The notes under the pieces were generated by a model, which was not told where the DNA came from, did no database searches, and saw only the letters and a list, made by a program, of their open reading frames with translations. The position numbers and the translations under genes are program-made. Of a DNA stretch of 64,000 nucleotides, positions 29,591 to 38,854 are shown one piece after another. This stretch comes from Chitinophagales bacterium 65-1 (GTDB lineage Bacteria; Bacteroidota; Bacteroidia; Chitinophagales; Chitinophagaceae), in NCBI GenBank assembly GCA_002050465.1, contig MWYX01000059.1, forward strand, positions 1 through 64,000, given 5' to 3'. Every line of letters begins with the position of its first letter. The first letter of the stretch is position 1.

Positions 29591-30420
29591 TGAAGCTGAC
29601 ACTTGGATTTTCTCCATGCCCGAATGATACTTTTATTTTTGATGCATTGGTAAATAATAAAATTAATTCCGGTGAAATTAAGTTTGAAGTAATACTGGAA
29701 GATGTTGAAACATTGAATGAGCTGGCATTAAAAAATACGTTAGATCTTTCCAAGATTAGTTATGGAGTTTTGCCATTATTGTTGGATAACTATTTTGTTT
29801 TGAACAGCGGCAGTGCACTGGGCACTGGTGTGGGGCCTCTGCTTATTGCTAACAGGGAAATATCAAACGAAGAAATTAATGATTATACAATTGCAATACC
29901 CGGTAAACATACCACTGCACATTTGTTATTTAATCTGGCCTTTGCTGAAGCAAAAAATAAAATTTTCATGCGATATGATGACATTGAGGAGTTTATTTTA
30001 TCGTCAAAAAATAAAAAAGCGGCAGGTGTTATTATCCATGAAAACCGATTTACTTATCAACAAAAGGGGTTGATAAAAATTATTGACCTTGGGGAATTTT
30101 GGGAGCAAAAAACACAATTACCCATCCCGCTGGGAGGCATTGTTGCAAAAAGAAACATAGATAATACATTATTAAAAAATATAGATGGTTTAATTAAGCA
30201 AAGTATCAAATACTCTCTCAATAATTACCCGATGATCAGCGACTTTGTTCGAAAGCACGCACAGGAAATGGAAGAAGATGTAATGCGAAAGCATATTGAT
30301 TTGTATGTAAATGATTATTCAGTAGACTTGGGGGAAAAAGGCAGCAAGGCAATATTACAAATGTTAACCGTTAATAGTGTATTAAACCAACGGACCAGTA
30401 ACTCAATTTTCCTTCAGTAA
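29590..30420 (+). CDS. mqnD: 1,4-dihydroxy-6-naphthoate synthase
   Basis: LTLGFSPCPNDTFIFDALV, SYGVLPLL, IPGKHTTAHLLFNLA, PLGGIVAKRNI. Confidence 0.94.
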   Translation: MKLTLGFSPCPNDTFIFDALVNNKINSGEIKFEVILEDVETLNELALKNTLDLSKISYGVLPLLLDNYFVLNSGSALGTGVGPLLIANREISNEEINDYTIAIPGKHTTAHLLFNLAFAEAKNKIFMRYDDIEEFILSSKNKKAAGVIIHENRFTYQQKGLIKIIDLGEFWEQKTQLPIPLGGIVAKRNIDNTLLKNIDGLIKQSIKYSLNNYPMISDFVRKHAQEMEEDVMRKHIDLYVNDYSVDLGEKGSKAILQMLTVNSVLNQRTSNSIFLQ

Positions 30421-31320
30421 TTCTGACTGTATTAAAGTATGGATTTCTTTTAGATTTTTATTTCTATATTCTATATTTCTAAATTGCTTTACCCACCTGA
30501 TACCTTTAATTGAATTTGTCACAAATACTTCATCGGCATTTTCCAGTTCATCAATTGTAAGCAGCTTTTCTATAATATTGAAATTTGATTCTATAAGCTT
30601 TTCGATAATAAATCTTCTCATTACACCGGCAATACATCCTTCACTTAAAGGAGGAGTATATATAATATCATTCTTAATAATAAAAATATTTGCAATAGTT
30701 GTATCACAGACCCTGTCGAAGCAGTTTAAAACTATGCAATCATTAACCTTACTTTGTTTTGCATATAAACCTGCCATTACGTATGGAAGGAAATTATTGG
30801 TTTTAAGGTTTGCGAATTTATCACATGTTTTCTTTGCTCCAGGATAAATATCTATTGTAAGACCATTTGAATTTAATTCTTGGGAATGTTCAACATTCCA
30901 TGTTTGTATAATATAATCAGGCAGGTTTCTTTTATAATCATATAAACCATTACCACCCCGAAAAACCATTAATCGAACACGCGTAAAAGAATTATGTTTA
31001 TTTTTTCTACATAGCTCTAATATTTTGTCTTCAAGATAAATTGGTGTAAAATATTTGGGTATTTCAAACTGTAATGTTTTCATCCCGTAAAACAAACGTT
31101 CAAAATGATACTCCCGCAATTGAATTATCCTTTTATTGGTCATTAATGTTTCAAATACACCATCACCATATTTTAATGACCGGCTATCAGGTCCAATAAC
31201 AAATGTTCCTTCCGGATAAAAGTTATCGTTATAACAAAAGAAATGCTTACTCATTAATTGTATAGAAAAATTTAAAACAGCTTGTGGTAAACCCGATCCC
31301 GCAAAAACCGGGGAACTCAT
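30403..31320 (-). CDS. Aminotransferase class IV (aminodeoxychorismate lyase/BCAT-like)
   Basis: SLKYGDGVFETLMT, FTRVRLMVFRGG, CDTTIANIFIIKND, PLSEGCIAGVMR; real start possibly an internal ATG. Confidence 0.88.
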   Translation of the reverse strand: MSSPVFAGSGLPQAVLNFSIQLMSKHFFCYNDNFYPEGTFVIGPDSRSLKYGDGVFETLMTNKRIIQLREYHFERLFYGMKTLQFEIPKYFTPIYLEDKILELCRKNKHNSFTRVRLMVFRGGNGLYDYKRNLPDYIIQTWNVEHSQELNSNGLTIDIYPGAKKTCDKFANLKTNNFLPYVMAGLYAKQSKVNDCIVLNCFDRVCDTTIANIFIIKNDIIYTPPLSEGCIAGVMRRFIIEKLIESNFNIIEKLLTIDELENADEVFVTNSIKGIRWVKQFRNIEYRNKNLKEIHTLIQSELLKEN

Positions 31321-31350
31321 TACACATAACTAAAATATAATTTTTTTTTA

Positions 31351-31358
31351 TATATTTG
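31351..31358 (+). promoter_or_regulatory. Candidate -7 promoter element TATATTTG upstream of the 66-aa gene
   Basis: Exact TAnnTTTG match. Confidence 0.4.
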
Positions 31359-31431
31359 TAACCTTTAAAATAAATAGATTATAAAAGACTTCATATTGGA
31401 TAATTATTTGCACTAACATTTCAAATCTTCT

Positions 31432-31632
31432 ATGGCTACAGAAATAAATAATGGTCAGGCATCAGTTAAAGTAGATTGTAAATCTTCTAAAATAGAAATT
31501 TCATACAGGGGTTTTGCATCTATTGATCAGGAAATTGAGAGAGAAATTGCAATGCAATGGTTTTCATCTAAGAAAAATGAGAAGAAGAGTAGCTATTCCC
31601 AAAGAAACTATTTATTAAAAAAATCAGTTTAG
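31432..31632 (+). CDS. Small hypothetical protein (66 aa)
   Basis: Non-overlapping ORF in its own intergenic slot, preceded by a TAnnTTTG element. Confidence 0.5.
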   Translation: MATEINNGQASVKVDCKSSKIEISYRGFASIDQEIEREIAMQWFSSKKNEKKSSYSQRNYLLKKSV

Positions 31633-31658
31633 TTGATCGGTTTTGAGAGTTTTATTTT

Positions 31659-32312
31659 TTAAAAAATCATTTCCGGAATCTCTCCTTCAATAATCAAACG
31701 ACCTAACGTTTTACTTTTAATTTCATCTACGGATACCGATGGAGCCCTTTCCAACAATTTAAATCCACTTTCTGTTACATCTAATACTGCTAATTCAGTT
31801 ACAATTTTTTTCACACACCCTACCCCGGTTAATGGCAATGTGCACTTTGGCAATAATTTAGATTCGCCTTTAGGATTGGTATGCATCATCGCAACAATAA
31901 TATTTTTTGCACTTGCAACCAGGTCCATCGCTCCTCCCATACCTTTAACCATCTTTCCGGGTATTTTCCAATTTGCTATATCGCCGGTATCACTCACTTC
32001 CATTGCCCCCAATATTGTCAGATCAACCTTTCCGGCCCGTATCATACCAAAACTCATAGCGCTATCAAAAAAAGCCGAGCCCGGTACAGTAGTTATAGTT
32101 TGCTTGCCGGCATTAATTAAATCCGGATCTTCTTCACCTTCCATTGGAAATGGTCCCATACCGAGTAATCCATTCTCTGATTGAAGAATTACATTTACTC
32201 CTTTAGGGATATAATTAGCTACTAAAGTTGGAATGCCAATTCCAAGATTTACATAATACCCATCTCTTAATTCTTTCGCTATTCGCTGGGCAATTTGGTT
32301 TTTATCTAACAT
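31659..32312 (-). CDS. scoB: 3-oxoacid CoA-transferase subunit B
   Basis: [40 protein letters not shown]. Confidence 0.95.
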   Translation of the reverse strand: MLDKNQIAQRIAKELRDGYYVNLGIGIPTLVANYIPKGVNVILQSENGLLGMGPFPMEGEEDPDLINAGKQTITTVPGSAFFDSAMSFGMIRAGKVDLTILGAMEVSDTGDIANWKIPGKMVKGMGGAMDLVASAKNIIVAMMHTNPKGESKLLPKCTLPLTGVGCVKKIVTELAVLDVTESGFKLLERAPSVSVDEIKSKTLGRLIIEGEIPEMIF

Positions 32313-32323
32313 AAACCCAATGT

Positions 32324-32416
32324 GATAATTTGATAATTTGCTGATGCGCTAATAAAAAAATATTTTACAATTGAAAGCTACATTATCAAATCAGCATATT
32401 AGCTAATCAGCTAATT
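32324..32416. repeat. Inverted short-repeat block between scoA and scoB
   Basis: GATAATTTGATAATTTGCTGATGCGCTAAT ... ATTATCAAATCAGCATATTAGCTAATCAGCTAAT. Confidence 0.55.
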
Positions 32417-33104
32417 TTCTTACTGTTCTTTGTTCAATTCTTTTTTGATAATTCTCTCCTTTAAAAATTCTATGAACATAAATACCGGGTGTATGAATAT
32501 TGTTGGGATTCAACTCTCCTGCTTCTACTAGTTCCTCTACTTCTGCTATTGTAATTTTACCCGCCATTGCCATCATAGGATTGAAATTTCGGGCGGTTTC
32601 CCTGTATATTAAATTGCCCTGATCATCACCTTTCCAGGCTTTTACTATTGCAAATTCCGCATCAAATGCATATTCCATTAAATATTTTTTTCCATCAAAT
32701 TCCCTGATTTCTTTTCCGGTAGCTACTTCAGTACCTACACCTGCCGGAGTAAAAATTGCTGGCATACCATAACCTGCGGCCATACATCTTGTGGCTAATG
32801 TACCTTGCGGAATTAATTCTACCTCCAGCTCTCCACTCAACAATTGTTTTTCAAACTCTGCATTTTCTCCAACATAGGAGGAGATCATTTTTTTAACCTG
32901 TTTTCGCTGTAACATTAAACCTATTCCAAAATCATCAACACCGGCATTATTAGAAATACAGATTAAATCTTTTACATTTTTTTTTACCAATGCGTCAATG
33001 CAATTTTCAGGAATACCGCATAACCCAAATCCCCCTAACATTAAAGTTGCCCCATCTTTTATATCATGTAGTGCCTCCTCAGCATTTTTAAAAACCTTAT
33101 TCAT
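32403..33104 (-). CDS. scoA: 3-oxoacid CoA-transferase subunit A
   Basis: TLMLGGFGLCGIPENCIDAL, FFTPAGVGTE-like IFTPAGVGTEVATGKE, EYAFDAEFAIVKAWKGD. Confidence 0.95.
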   Translation of the reverse strand: MNKVFKNAEEALHDIKDGATLMLGGFGLCGIPENCIDALVKKNVKDLICISNNAGVDDFGIGLMLQRKQVKKMISSYVGENAEFEKQLLSGELEVELIPQGTLATRCMAAGYGMPAIFTPAGVGTEVATGKEIREFDGKKYLMEYAFDAEFAIVKAWKGDDQGNLIYRETARNFNPMMAMAGKITIAEVEELVEAGELNPNNIHTPGIYVHRIFKGENYQKRIEQRTVRKLAD

Positions 33105-33115
33105 GTTATAATTAT

Positions 33116-33490
33116 TTATTTTACACTATCGCTCATATTTTTGTATGGAGGGTGAGTTTCATAATTTATTTTTCTACTTTGCTGCGCATTTAAGCTATCC
33201 AGCATTGTTTGCAATATATCCGGATGTTGCACATAGTAGGAATAGCTTTCTTTAAATTGTTCTTCCGTAATATTATGAATCAAAAATATTTTGTTTGAAA
33301 GTTTATTCTTTTCATCAATTAGTGATTTAGATGAATCATTTTTAACAATTTGCTGAGAAAGTGCATCTGCTCTTAAAATATCCCATAAAATTTCCTGCAT
33401 CTTTTTGGGGTTAATAACCCCCGAAGGGGTTGACTCTTTGCATGAATATAAAAGAACTAACGTTGAAATAATTAAAACAACCCTTATCAT
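33116..33490 (-). CDS. DUF4296-like lipoprotein
   Basis: Lipobox LLYSC; MQEILWDILRADAL and EEQFKESYSYYVQHPDILQTMLDSL pattern; adjacent to the PorD-like gene. Confidence 0.75.
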   Translation of the reverse strand: MIRVVLIISTLVLLYSCKESTPSGVINPKKMQEILWDILRADALSQQIVKNDSSKSLIDEKNKLSNKIFLIHNITEEQFKESYSYYVQHPDILQTMLDSLNAQQSRKINYETHPPYKNMSDSVK

Positions 33491-34404
33491 TTTAATTCAT
33501 CTTTATATTTTGAAATATTTGAAATATCAAGACGTTGCAGATATTCCAAAGCCTTGGATTTTTCTGATGATGTTGCTTTAGAAAAGATTTTAATTAATTC
33601 CTGTGTTTTCCCCTGAAAAAAAAATTGAAGAATCATAGTATTTGGATTATCAGTATTTAAATTATTTAGCAGGTTAAGAACATTTATAATCTGATTTCTG
33701 GCCATTGCCTCATCTTCATATAATTTATCCATACCCATTCTGTAAAAGCTATAATACGCATCATGGATAAGTGAATAACGATTATTCAGTAAATTTTCTG
33801 CGAGCCAATAGCGGTTACGGGTACCATCAAATGCCTTCCAGCCTGAGATGCTTCTACCTTCTGGTGCATTATTTACAATATTTTGGGCTTTCTGAAAATA
33901 AATATTTCCTGTACGGGGGGAAAAAGAATCATAATCCAATCCAAGAATAATATTGATATAATAAGCTATAACAGCAGTTAGATTAGCAGTGAGCGGATCA
34001 GTGCCTGCAACACGGTTATCATTAAACTCCAATTGCTGGAATTCGACATATTTAAAAATTATATCATTATCCTGAAAATTAATTATAGGCGATAAATAGG
34101 AGGAATTAAATACGGGACGTGCTGATTGTATAGTCAGTGATGCTTTGTATACATTTACCTCATTAGTAGACTCAACATTTAAAAGGAAGCTGCAATCAAT
34201 TTTTTCTTCCGGCGAAAAATTGTCATTTGTCCACTTACGGTTATTGATAAAATTGTTTAAAGCTGTCTGCAATGTTTGAAATGTTTTCTTATCAACATTT
34301 CCACCTACCCTGTTTGATAATACATTTATCCTGGCACGTAACTCCTGAGCCTTTACAGTATTAGCTAAGAAAAAAATAGTTATTATAAAAATTATTTTAT
34401 ACAT
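33487..34404 (-). CDS. DUF4835 / type IX secretion-associated PorD-like protein
   Basis: QELRARINVLSNRVGGNVDKKTFQTLQTALNNFINNRKWT; linkage to coaBC, rpoZ and bamD. Confidence 0.82.
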   Translation of the reverse strand: MYKIIFIITIFFLANTVKAQELRARINVLSNRVGGNVDKKTFQTLQTALNNFINNRKWTNDNFSPEEKIDCSFLLNVESTNEVNVYKASLTIQSARPVFNSSYLSPIINFQDNDIIFKYVEFQQLEFNDNRVAGTDPLTANLTAVIAYYINIILGLDYDSFSPRTGNIYFQKAQNIVNNAPEGRSISGWKAFDGTRNRYWLAENLLNNRYSLIHDAYYSFYRMGMDKLYEDEAMARNQIINVLNLLNNLNTDNPNTMILQFFFQGKTQELIKIFSKATSSEKSKALEYLQRLDISNISKYKDELK

Positions 34405-35590
34405 TTTTATGTTGCATAATAGTGTTTACAATATCCTTAGCTATTAGTTTCTTGGATTTTGTGTCAAAGTATAATTCATTTCGGTGTTTATCAAAAATTG
34501 AGACTTTATTGGTGTCTGTTCCAAACCCCGCTCCCTCATCATTCAGAGAATTTAAAACAATCAGATCTATATTTTTATTTTTTAATTTAGACAATGCATT
34601 TTCTTTTTCATTATCAGTTTCCAGGGCAAATCCAACAATTATCTGATCTTTATTTTTTTGTTCCCCCAACTTTTTCAAAATGTCATTCGTTCTCTTTAAT
34701 TCAAGCATAAAAATATCCTCTGATTTTTTAATTTTCTTTGTAGAAAAATCATGTGGCATATAATCAGCTACAGCGGCAGCCATCACAGTTATATCGGCCC
34801 CCGTAAAATTATTCAAACAAGCTTCATACATTTCCTGAGCTGAAGTAACATTTATAATATGTATATTTTTACCCACTTCTATCTGAGAAGGACCTAAAAT
34901 TAACGTTACCTCACCACCCCTGCGTGAAAACTCTTCTGCAATTGCGATACCCATTTTACCTGAAGAACGATTACCAATAAATCTGACAGGGTCTATAGCT
35001 TCATGGGTAGGGCCGGCAGTTACCAATATCTTTCTTCCTGTTAATTCTTTACTATTTAAAAAAAAATCCTGAAGATGTTGTAGAATTTGTTCCGGCTCTG
35101 CCATTCTTCCCTCACCATATAACCCACTGGCCAATTCTCCATTTCCTACAGGTATTATTGTATTCCCGAATGACTTTATTTTATTTAAATTTAATTGGGT
35201 GGAGGGATGACTCCACATATCCTCATCCATTGCGGGAACACACATTACAGGCGCTGTAGAAGATAAATAAATTGCAAGCAATAAATTATCGCAATGTCCG
35301 CCAGCCATCTTTGCCAAAGTATTACAACTTAAAGGAGCTATCAGCATAACGTCAGCCCATCGCCCCAGGATAACATGATTAGCCCATGAAGTTTCATTAA
35401 AAAGGTCAATTAAAACTTCATTTTTTGATAAGGTTGAAAAGGTCAAGGGTGATACAAAATCTTTTGCTGATGGCGTCATTATTACTTTCACCTCTGCACC
35501 GGCTTTTACCAGTAAGCGTATTAAAAAAACAGCTTTATAAGCAGCGATACTGCCTGTAACTCCCAAAAGTATTTTTTTACCGGATAACAT
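34397..35590 (-). CDS. coaBC: Bifunctional phosphopantothenoylcysteine decarboxylase/phosphopantothenate-cysteine ligase
   Basis: LLGVTGSIAAYKAV, ILVTAGPTHEAIDPVRFIGNRSSGKMG, AAAVADYMP. Confidence 0.97.
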   Translation of the reverse strand: MLSGKKILLGVTGSIAAYKAVFLIRLLVKAGAEVKVIMTPSAKDFVSPLTFSTLSKNEVLIDLFNETSWANHVILGRWADVMLIAPLSCNTLAKMAGGHCDNLLLAIYLSSTAPVMCVPAMDEDMWSHPSTQLNLNKIKSFGNTIIPVGNGELASGLYGEGRMAEPEQILQHLQDFFLNSKELTGRKILVTAGPTHEAIDPVRFIGNRSSGKMGIAIAEEFSRRGGEVTLILGPSQIEVGKNIHIINVTSAQEMYEACLNNFTGADITVMAAAVADYMPHDFSTKKIKKSEDIFMLELKRTNDILKKLGEQKNKDQIIVGFALETDNEKENALSKLKNKNIDLIVLNSLNDEGAGFGTDTNKVSIFDKHRNELYFDTKSKKLIAKDIVNTIMQHKNV

Positions 35591-35675
35591 AAAATAAAAA
35601 CGACGATTATAACAATCGTCGCTAAAAATATATTTTCTTATCTAAAGATTAATATAAAAGTTTATACACTTAATA

Positions 35676-36017
35676 TCAACTGAAAAGGTCATCTTCATTT
35701 TTACGGTAATATACTTTATCATCCATAAACTCAGTTGTTGCTAATAATGCAGGGTTGGGCATTCTTTCATATGCCTTTGAAATTTCAATTTGCTCTTTAT
35801 TTTCGTGAATTTCTTCCAGGCTATCTGTATGACTTGCAAATTCTTCTAACTTATTATGTAATTCTTCTTTTAAAGAAATATTAATTTGATTCGCACGTTT
35901 GGCTATAACCGCAATGGACTCATATAAATTGCCTGTTTTACTTTTAATCTCTGTTAGATTTTTTGTTTCTACGACATTACTTGTATTAACGCTTTGTTGT
36001 CGTCTTAGCTTGCTCAT
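35676..36017 (-). CDS. RNA polymerase omega subunit (Bacteroidota Rpb6/RpoZ-type)
   Basis: TGNLYESIAVIAKRANQI, YERMPNPALLATTEFMDDKVYYR; position after bamD. Confidence 0.85.
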   Translation of the reverse strand: MSKLRRQQSVNTSNVVETKNLTEIKSKTGNLYESIAVIAKRANQINISLKEELHNKLEEFASHTDSLEEIHENKEQIEISKAYERMPNPALLATTEFMDDKVYYRKNEDDLFS

Positions 36018-36810
36018 TTTGTAATTCTTTAATGTGATTTAAACTTAAATTGTTATATTCCTGTGCGTCCTTTAATAATTTACTTTCCGGATAACGGTCA
36101 GTAAAGTCATTAAATTCAGTTATTACTTTTTCGTAACGCTCAATTTGTTTTTCCGGAACACTCAGTTTTGCAAACTGGTAAAATGACTTTATGCTCATTA
36201 ATTTATATTCATCACCCAATGTTGATTCAGGATAATTGTTTAATAAATTAGTAAACGCAATGCCTGCAGCCCTGTAATGTTGTAATTTATAATATAACTC
36301 CGCACTTTTATATTCTTTTACTTCAAGCTTAGCCCTGCTTTTGTCAATAATGTCAAATGCATCTTTTAACCTGGAAGATCCCGGATGAGTATTTATAAAA
36401 GTTTGCATCATACCAATAGCTTTAGCAGTGTTTATTTGTTCTAATTCAACTTTGGGTGATTGCAAATAATATGTATAAGCATGCATATACGATATTTCCT
36501 CTTCTTTTGAACTATTTGGAAATACCTCTAAAAATCCATTAAATCGACTTTGGGCTTCTTCATAATTTTTTAAAAAATAAGAGCAATAGGCAAATTTGTA
36601 ATATAAATCTTCAAATTTTTCTGTGCCTTTAACTACTGGAAACAATTCAATATATAATTGTTCGGCTTGCTTATACTTTTTTTTGTAAAAATATTCATCA
36701 GCCATTTTTAACTGATAATTATAGTCCTTACTTTTAAGAACTTTAGAGAACTCATTATTGCATGAAACTATAGTGAAAAAGATAATTACCAGAAAGCTAG
36801 TTAATTTCAT
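35986..36810 (-). CDS. bamD: Outer membrane assembly lipoprotein BamD
   Basis: Lipobox FTIVSC; TPR-like repeats (KYKQAEQLYIELFP, NYEEAQSRFNGFLEVFPNS). Confidence 0.9.
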   Translation of the reverse strand: MKLTSFLVIIFFTIVSCNNEFSKVLKSKDYNYQLKMADEYFYKKKYKQAEQLYIELFPVVKGTEKFEDLYYKFAYCSYFLKNYEEAQSRFNGFLEVFPNSSKEEEISYMHAYTYYLQSPKVELEQINTAKAIGMMQTFINTHPGSSRLKDAFDIIDKSRAKLEVKEYKSAELYYKLQHYRAAGIAFTNLLNNYPESTLGDEYKLMSIKSFYQFAKLSVPEKQIERYEKVITEFNDFTDRYPESKLLKDAQEYNNLSLNHIKELQNEQAKTTTKR

Positions 36811-36919
36811 AAAGAGCGCAAAATTACATTTTTAAAAGAATTCTATAAAAATATCTTTTATTAGCCTTAATAATACATAATCCGTTAAATAACACCCGGA
36901 TTTAATAATATATTATGAA

Positions 36920-36946
36920 AAAAACCCCTCGGATACCGAGGGGTTT
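36920..36946 (-). terminator. Intrinsic terminator after the OmpA-family gene
   Basis: Minus strand AAACCCCTCGG-TATC-CGAGGGGTTTTTTT. Confidence 0.85.
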
Positions 36947-36965
36947 ACTTTTTACAATTAGATAT

Positions 36966-38603
36966 TTATTTGGTAGTACTTCTTATGTCAATGGTATTTG
37001 CATCACCACCGCCAACTTCACAATTGGTAGAAATTCTATCTGAACTTATTCCTTCCTGCTCAACTAAGTATTGTCTTACAGCATCTGTTCTTCTGTTACA
37101 CAAAGACTGAGAAGCTTTAGAAGCTGCAGGATAGCCTGTAATAGTTATATTACAATTTGCGTTTTCTTTTAATCTTGAAGCCACAGTAGCTAACATGGAT
37201 TTGGCGTCAGCCGATAAAGTACTGCTATTTCCTCTTAATGAAATGCTTGGTAAATCACCAATTGTGCAAGCACTGTCAACCGCAGCAACAGCATTTTTGC
37301 AGCATTCTGGTTCCGGACACTTACCAACGCCGTCAGCATCAACAGGTTGACAATATGTAGGAGTATTTAATTCTTTATCCTTACAATCAACAACACCATC
37401 GCCATCTGTATCCCTGCTAACGCCATGCGTATCAACAGGACAGCCTGCAGGTGTATTTGGCTCTTTATCAAGTTGGTCAATCACGCCATCTCCGTCTGTA
37501 TCATCAAGTATGGGCTTAGGTAATTTCATATGGCGTGGATTATTCAACTCACTATATGCATAATCCAATGGATTTATCCACCAAAGAGGTTGCACTCTGT
37601 TTGCTCCGATATTAAAATTCAGTCCAATGGAGGCGAAATTATAACTATCAAAATCTGATGTTATTACTGCATCCCCGGAAGCGTGCTCCTGCCATATTTG
37701 CCCGTCTATATAATCATCTTTAATTACGGTGTATTTTTCCTCAAAAGCCAAATTTATACGATCACTTAGTTTAACTGCAATACCTCCAATAAAATGTCCG
37801 GAAGGTCTAAGGGTCCTACCTCCGATTTTATCACGACGGACACCTGGCGCTTGTGCCGGCGTTTCATACGAATCATCCATACCATCTTTAAGTTTATCTA
37901 GTACCTTCTTCCGATTATCATTGGTTTGGTCTGACGGGGGTATGCTTGAAAATAATGCAGAATAGGTTTGCCCGCTTTCATTTCGTGCATTAACATTAGT
38001 TTGATAAGCGGTCATCCCAAACCCCAAACCACCATATAGAGAAAGCCGGGTAGTACGTTTATGAAAACGAATATTATTAAAACTAAATAACCCTTGCATA
38101 GTTAATTCATGTACCCGTGATCTATAATTATAAAATACAGTTTCAGCCGGCCGGTTGCCTATTGTACTTCCAATAGCGCCAGTACTTGATCTGGTGAGAG
38201 CTGCATAGCCATTCCAGGCGGTATTTTTTGCGTAATTCCGAGCACCTTGCCAGTGAAGCCCTTTAGCGATGCCATAGGTATATTGCGCTCTTATTGAAAA
38301 TAAATACCCAATTGCTTTACGAATATGTATAGCTGCACCAAGTGTTGGCATTCTTGCAGGTACATCTCCACTTACAGTAAACATACCACCCTTAATTCCT
38401 AATTCCCATTGATTTCGTGGTTTTGCAGGAAAACTCTCGGTGTTATTCCAAAAAGCATTTTGCTGAGTCATGTCTTTAGAGGAAATAACAGTAGAATCAT
38501 ACACATCATAAACGTCTTTTTGTGCATGTGAACTATAAGTTAACAGAGAAAATATTCCAAGTAAAAATAACTGGAATAAGAGAGGTGATTTTTTGTTTGC
38601 CAT
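36966..38603 (-). CDS. OmpA-family outer membrane protein with TSP type-3 calcium repeats
   Basis: DTDGDGVIDQLDKEPNTPAGCPVD and DTDGDGVVDCKDKE repeats; C-terminal OmpA domain (ITGYPAASKASQSLCNRRTDAVRQYLVEQ). Confidence 0.9.
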   Translation of the reverse strand: MANKKSPLLFQLFLLGIFSLLTYSSHAQKDVYDVYDSTVISSKDMTQQNAFWNNTESFPAKPRNQWELGIKGGMFTVSGDVPARMPTLGAAIHIRKAIGYLFSIRAQYTYGIAKGLHWQGARNYAKNTAWNGYAALTRSSTGAIGSTIGNRPAETVFYNYRSRVHELTMQGLFSFNNIRFHKRTTRLSLYGGLGFGMTAYQTNVNARNESGQTYSALFSSIPPSDQTNDNRKKVLDKLKDGMDDSYETPAQAPGVRRDKIGGRTLRPSGHFIGGIAVKLSDRINLAFEEKYTVIKDDYIDGQIWQEHASGDAVITSDFDSYNFASIGLNFNIGANRVQPLWWINPLDYAYSELNNPRHMKLPKPILDDTDGDGVIDQLDKEPNTPAGCPVDTHGVSRDTDGDGVVDCKDKELNTPTYCQPVDADGVGKCPEPECCKNAVAAVDSACTIGDLPSISLRGNSSTLSADAKSMLATVASRLKENANCNITITGYPAASKASQSLCNRRTDAVRQYLVEQEGISSDRISTNCEVGGGDANTIDIRSTTK

Positions 38604-38854
38604 AACTTTTGTTTATTTAAGTGATTGATTTATATCTGTAAAATTAAATAGTGTGTTTGCAAAAATATTAAAATAAGGTTAGAATCCAAATCTTTTTAGC
38701 TTTTCTTTAGATTTTTTTAAAGCTTTAAATAATATCTGTATGACCTTTTTGTAAAGTTATTTGCTGCTTTACCTAAAAAATTAGATAAATAGTAAGGGAA
38801 CTATTTCATATTATTCTAATAATATTTGTTTCTGCACTATATTGCCAGCATCAT

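Noticed and set aside
37380-37510. DTDGDGV repeats in the OmpA-family gene as a DNA tandem repeat
   Set aside because: These are ordinary thrombospondin type-3 calcium-binding protein repeats
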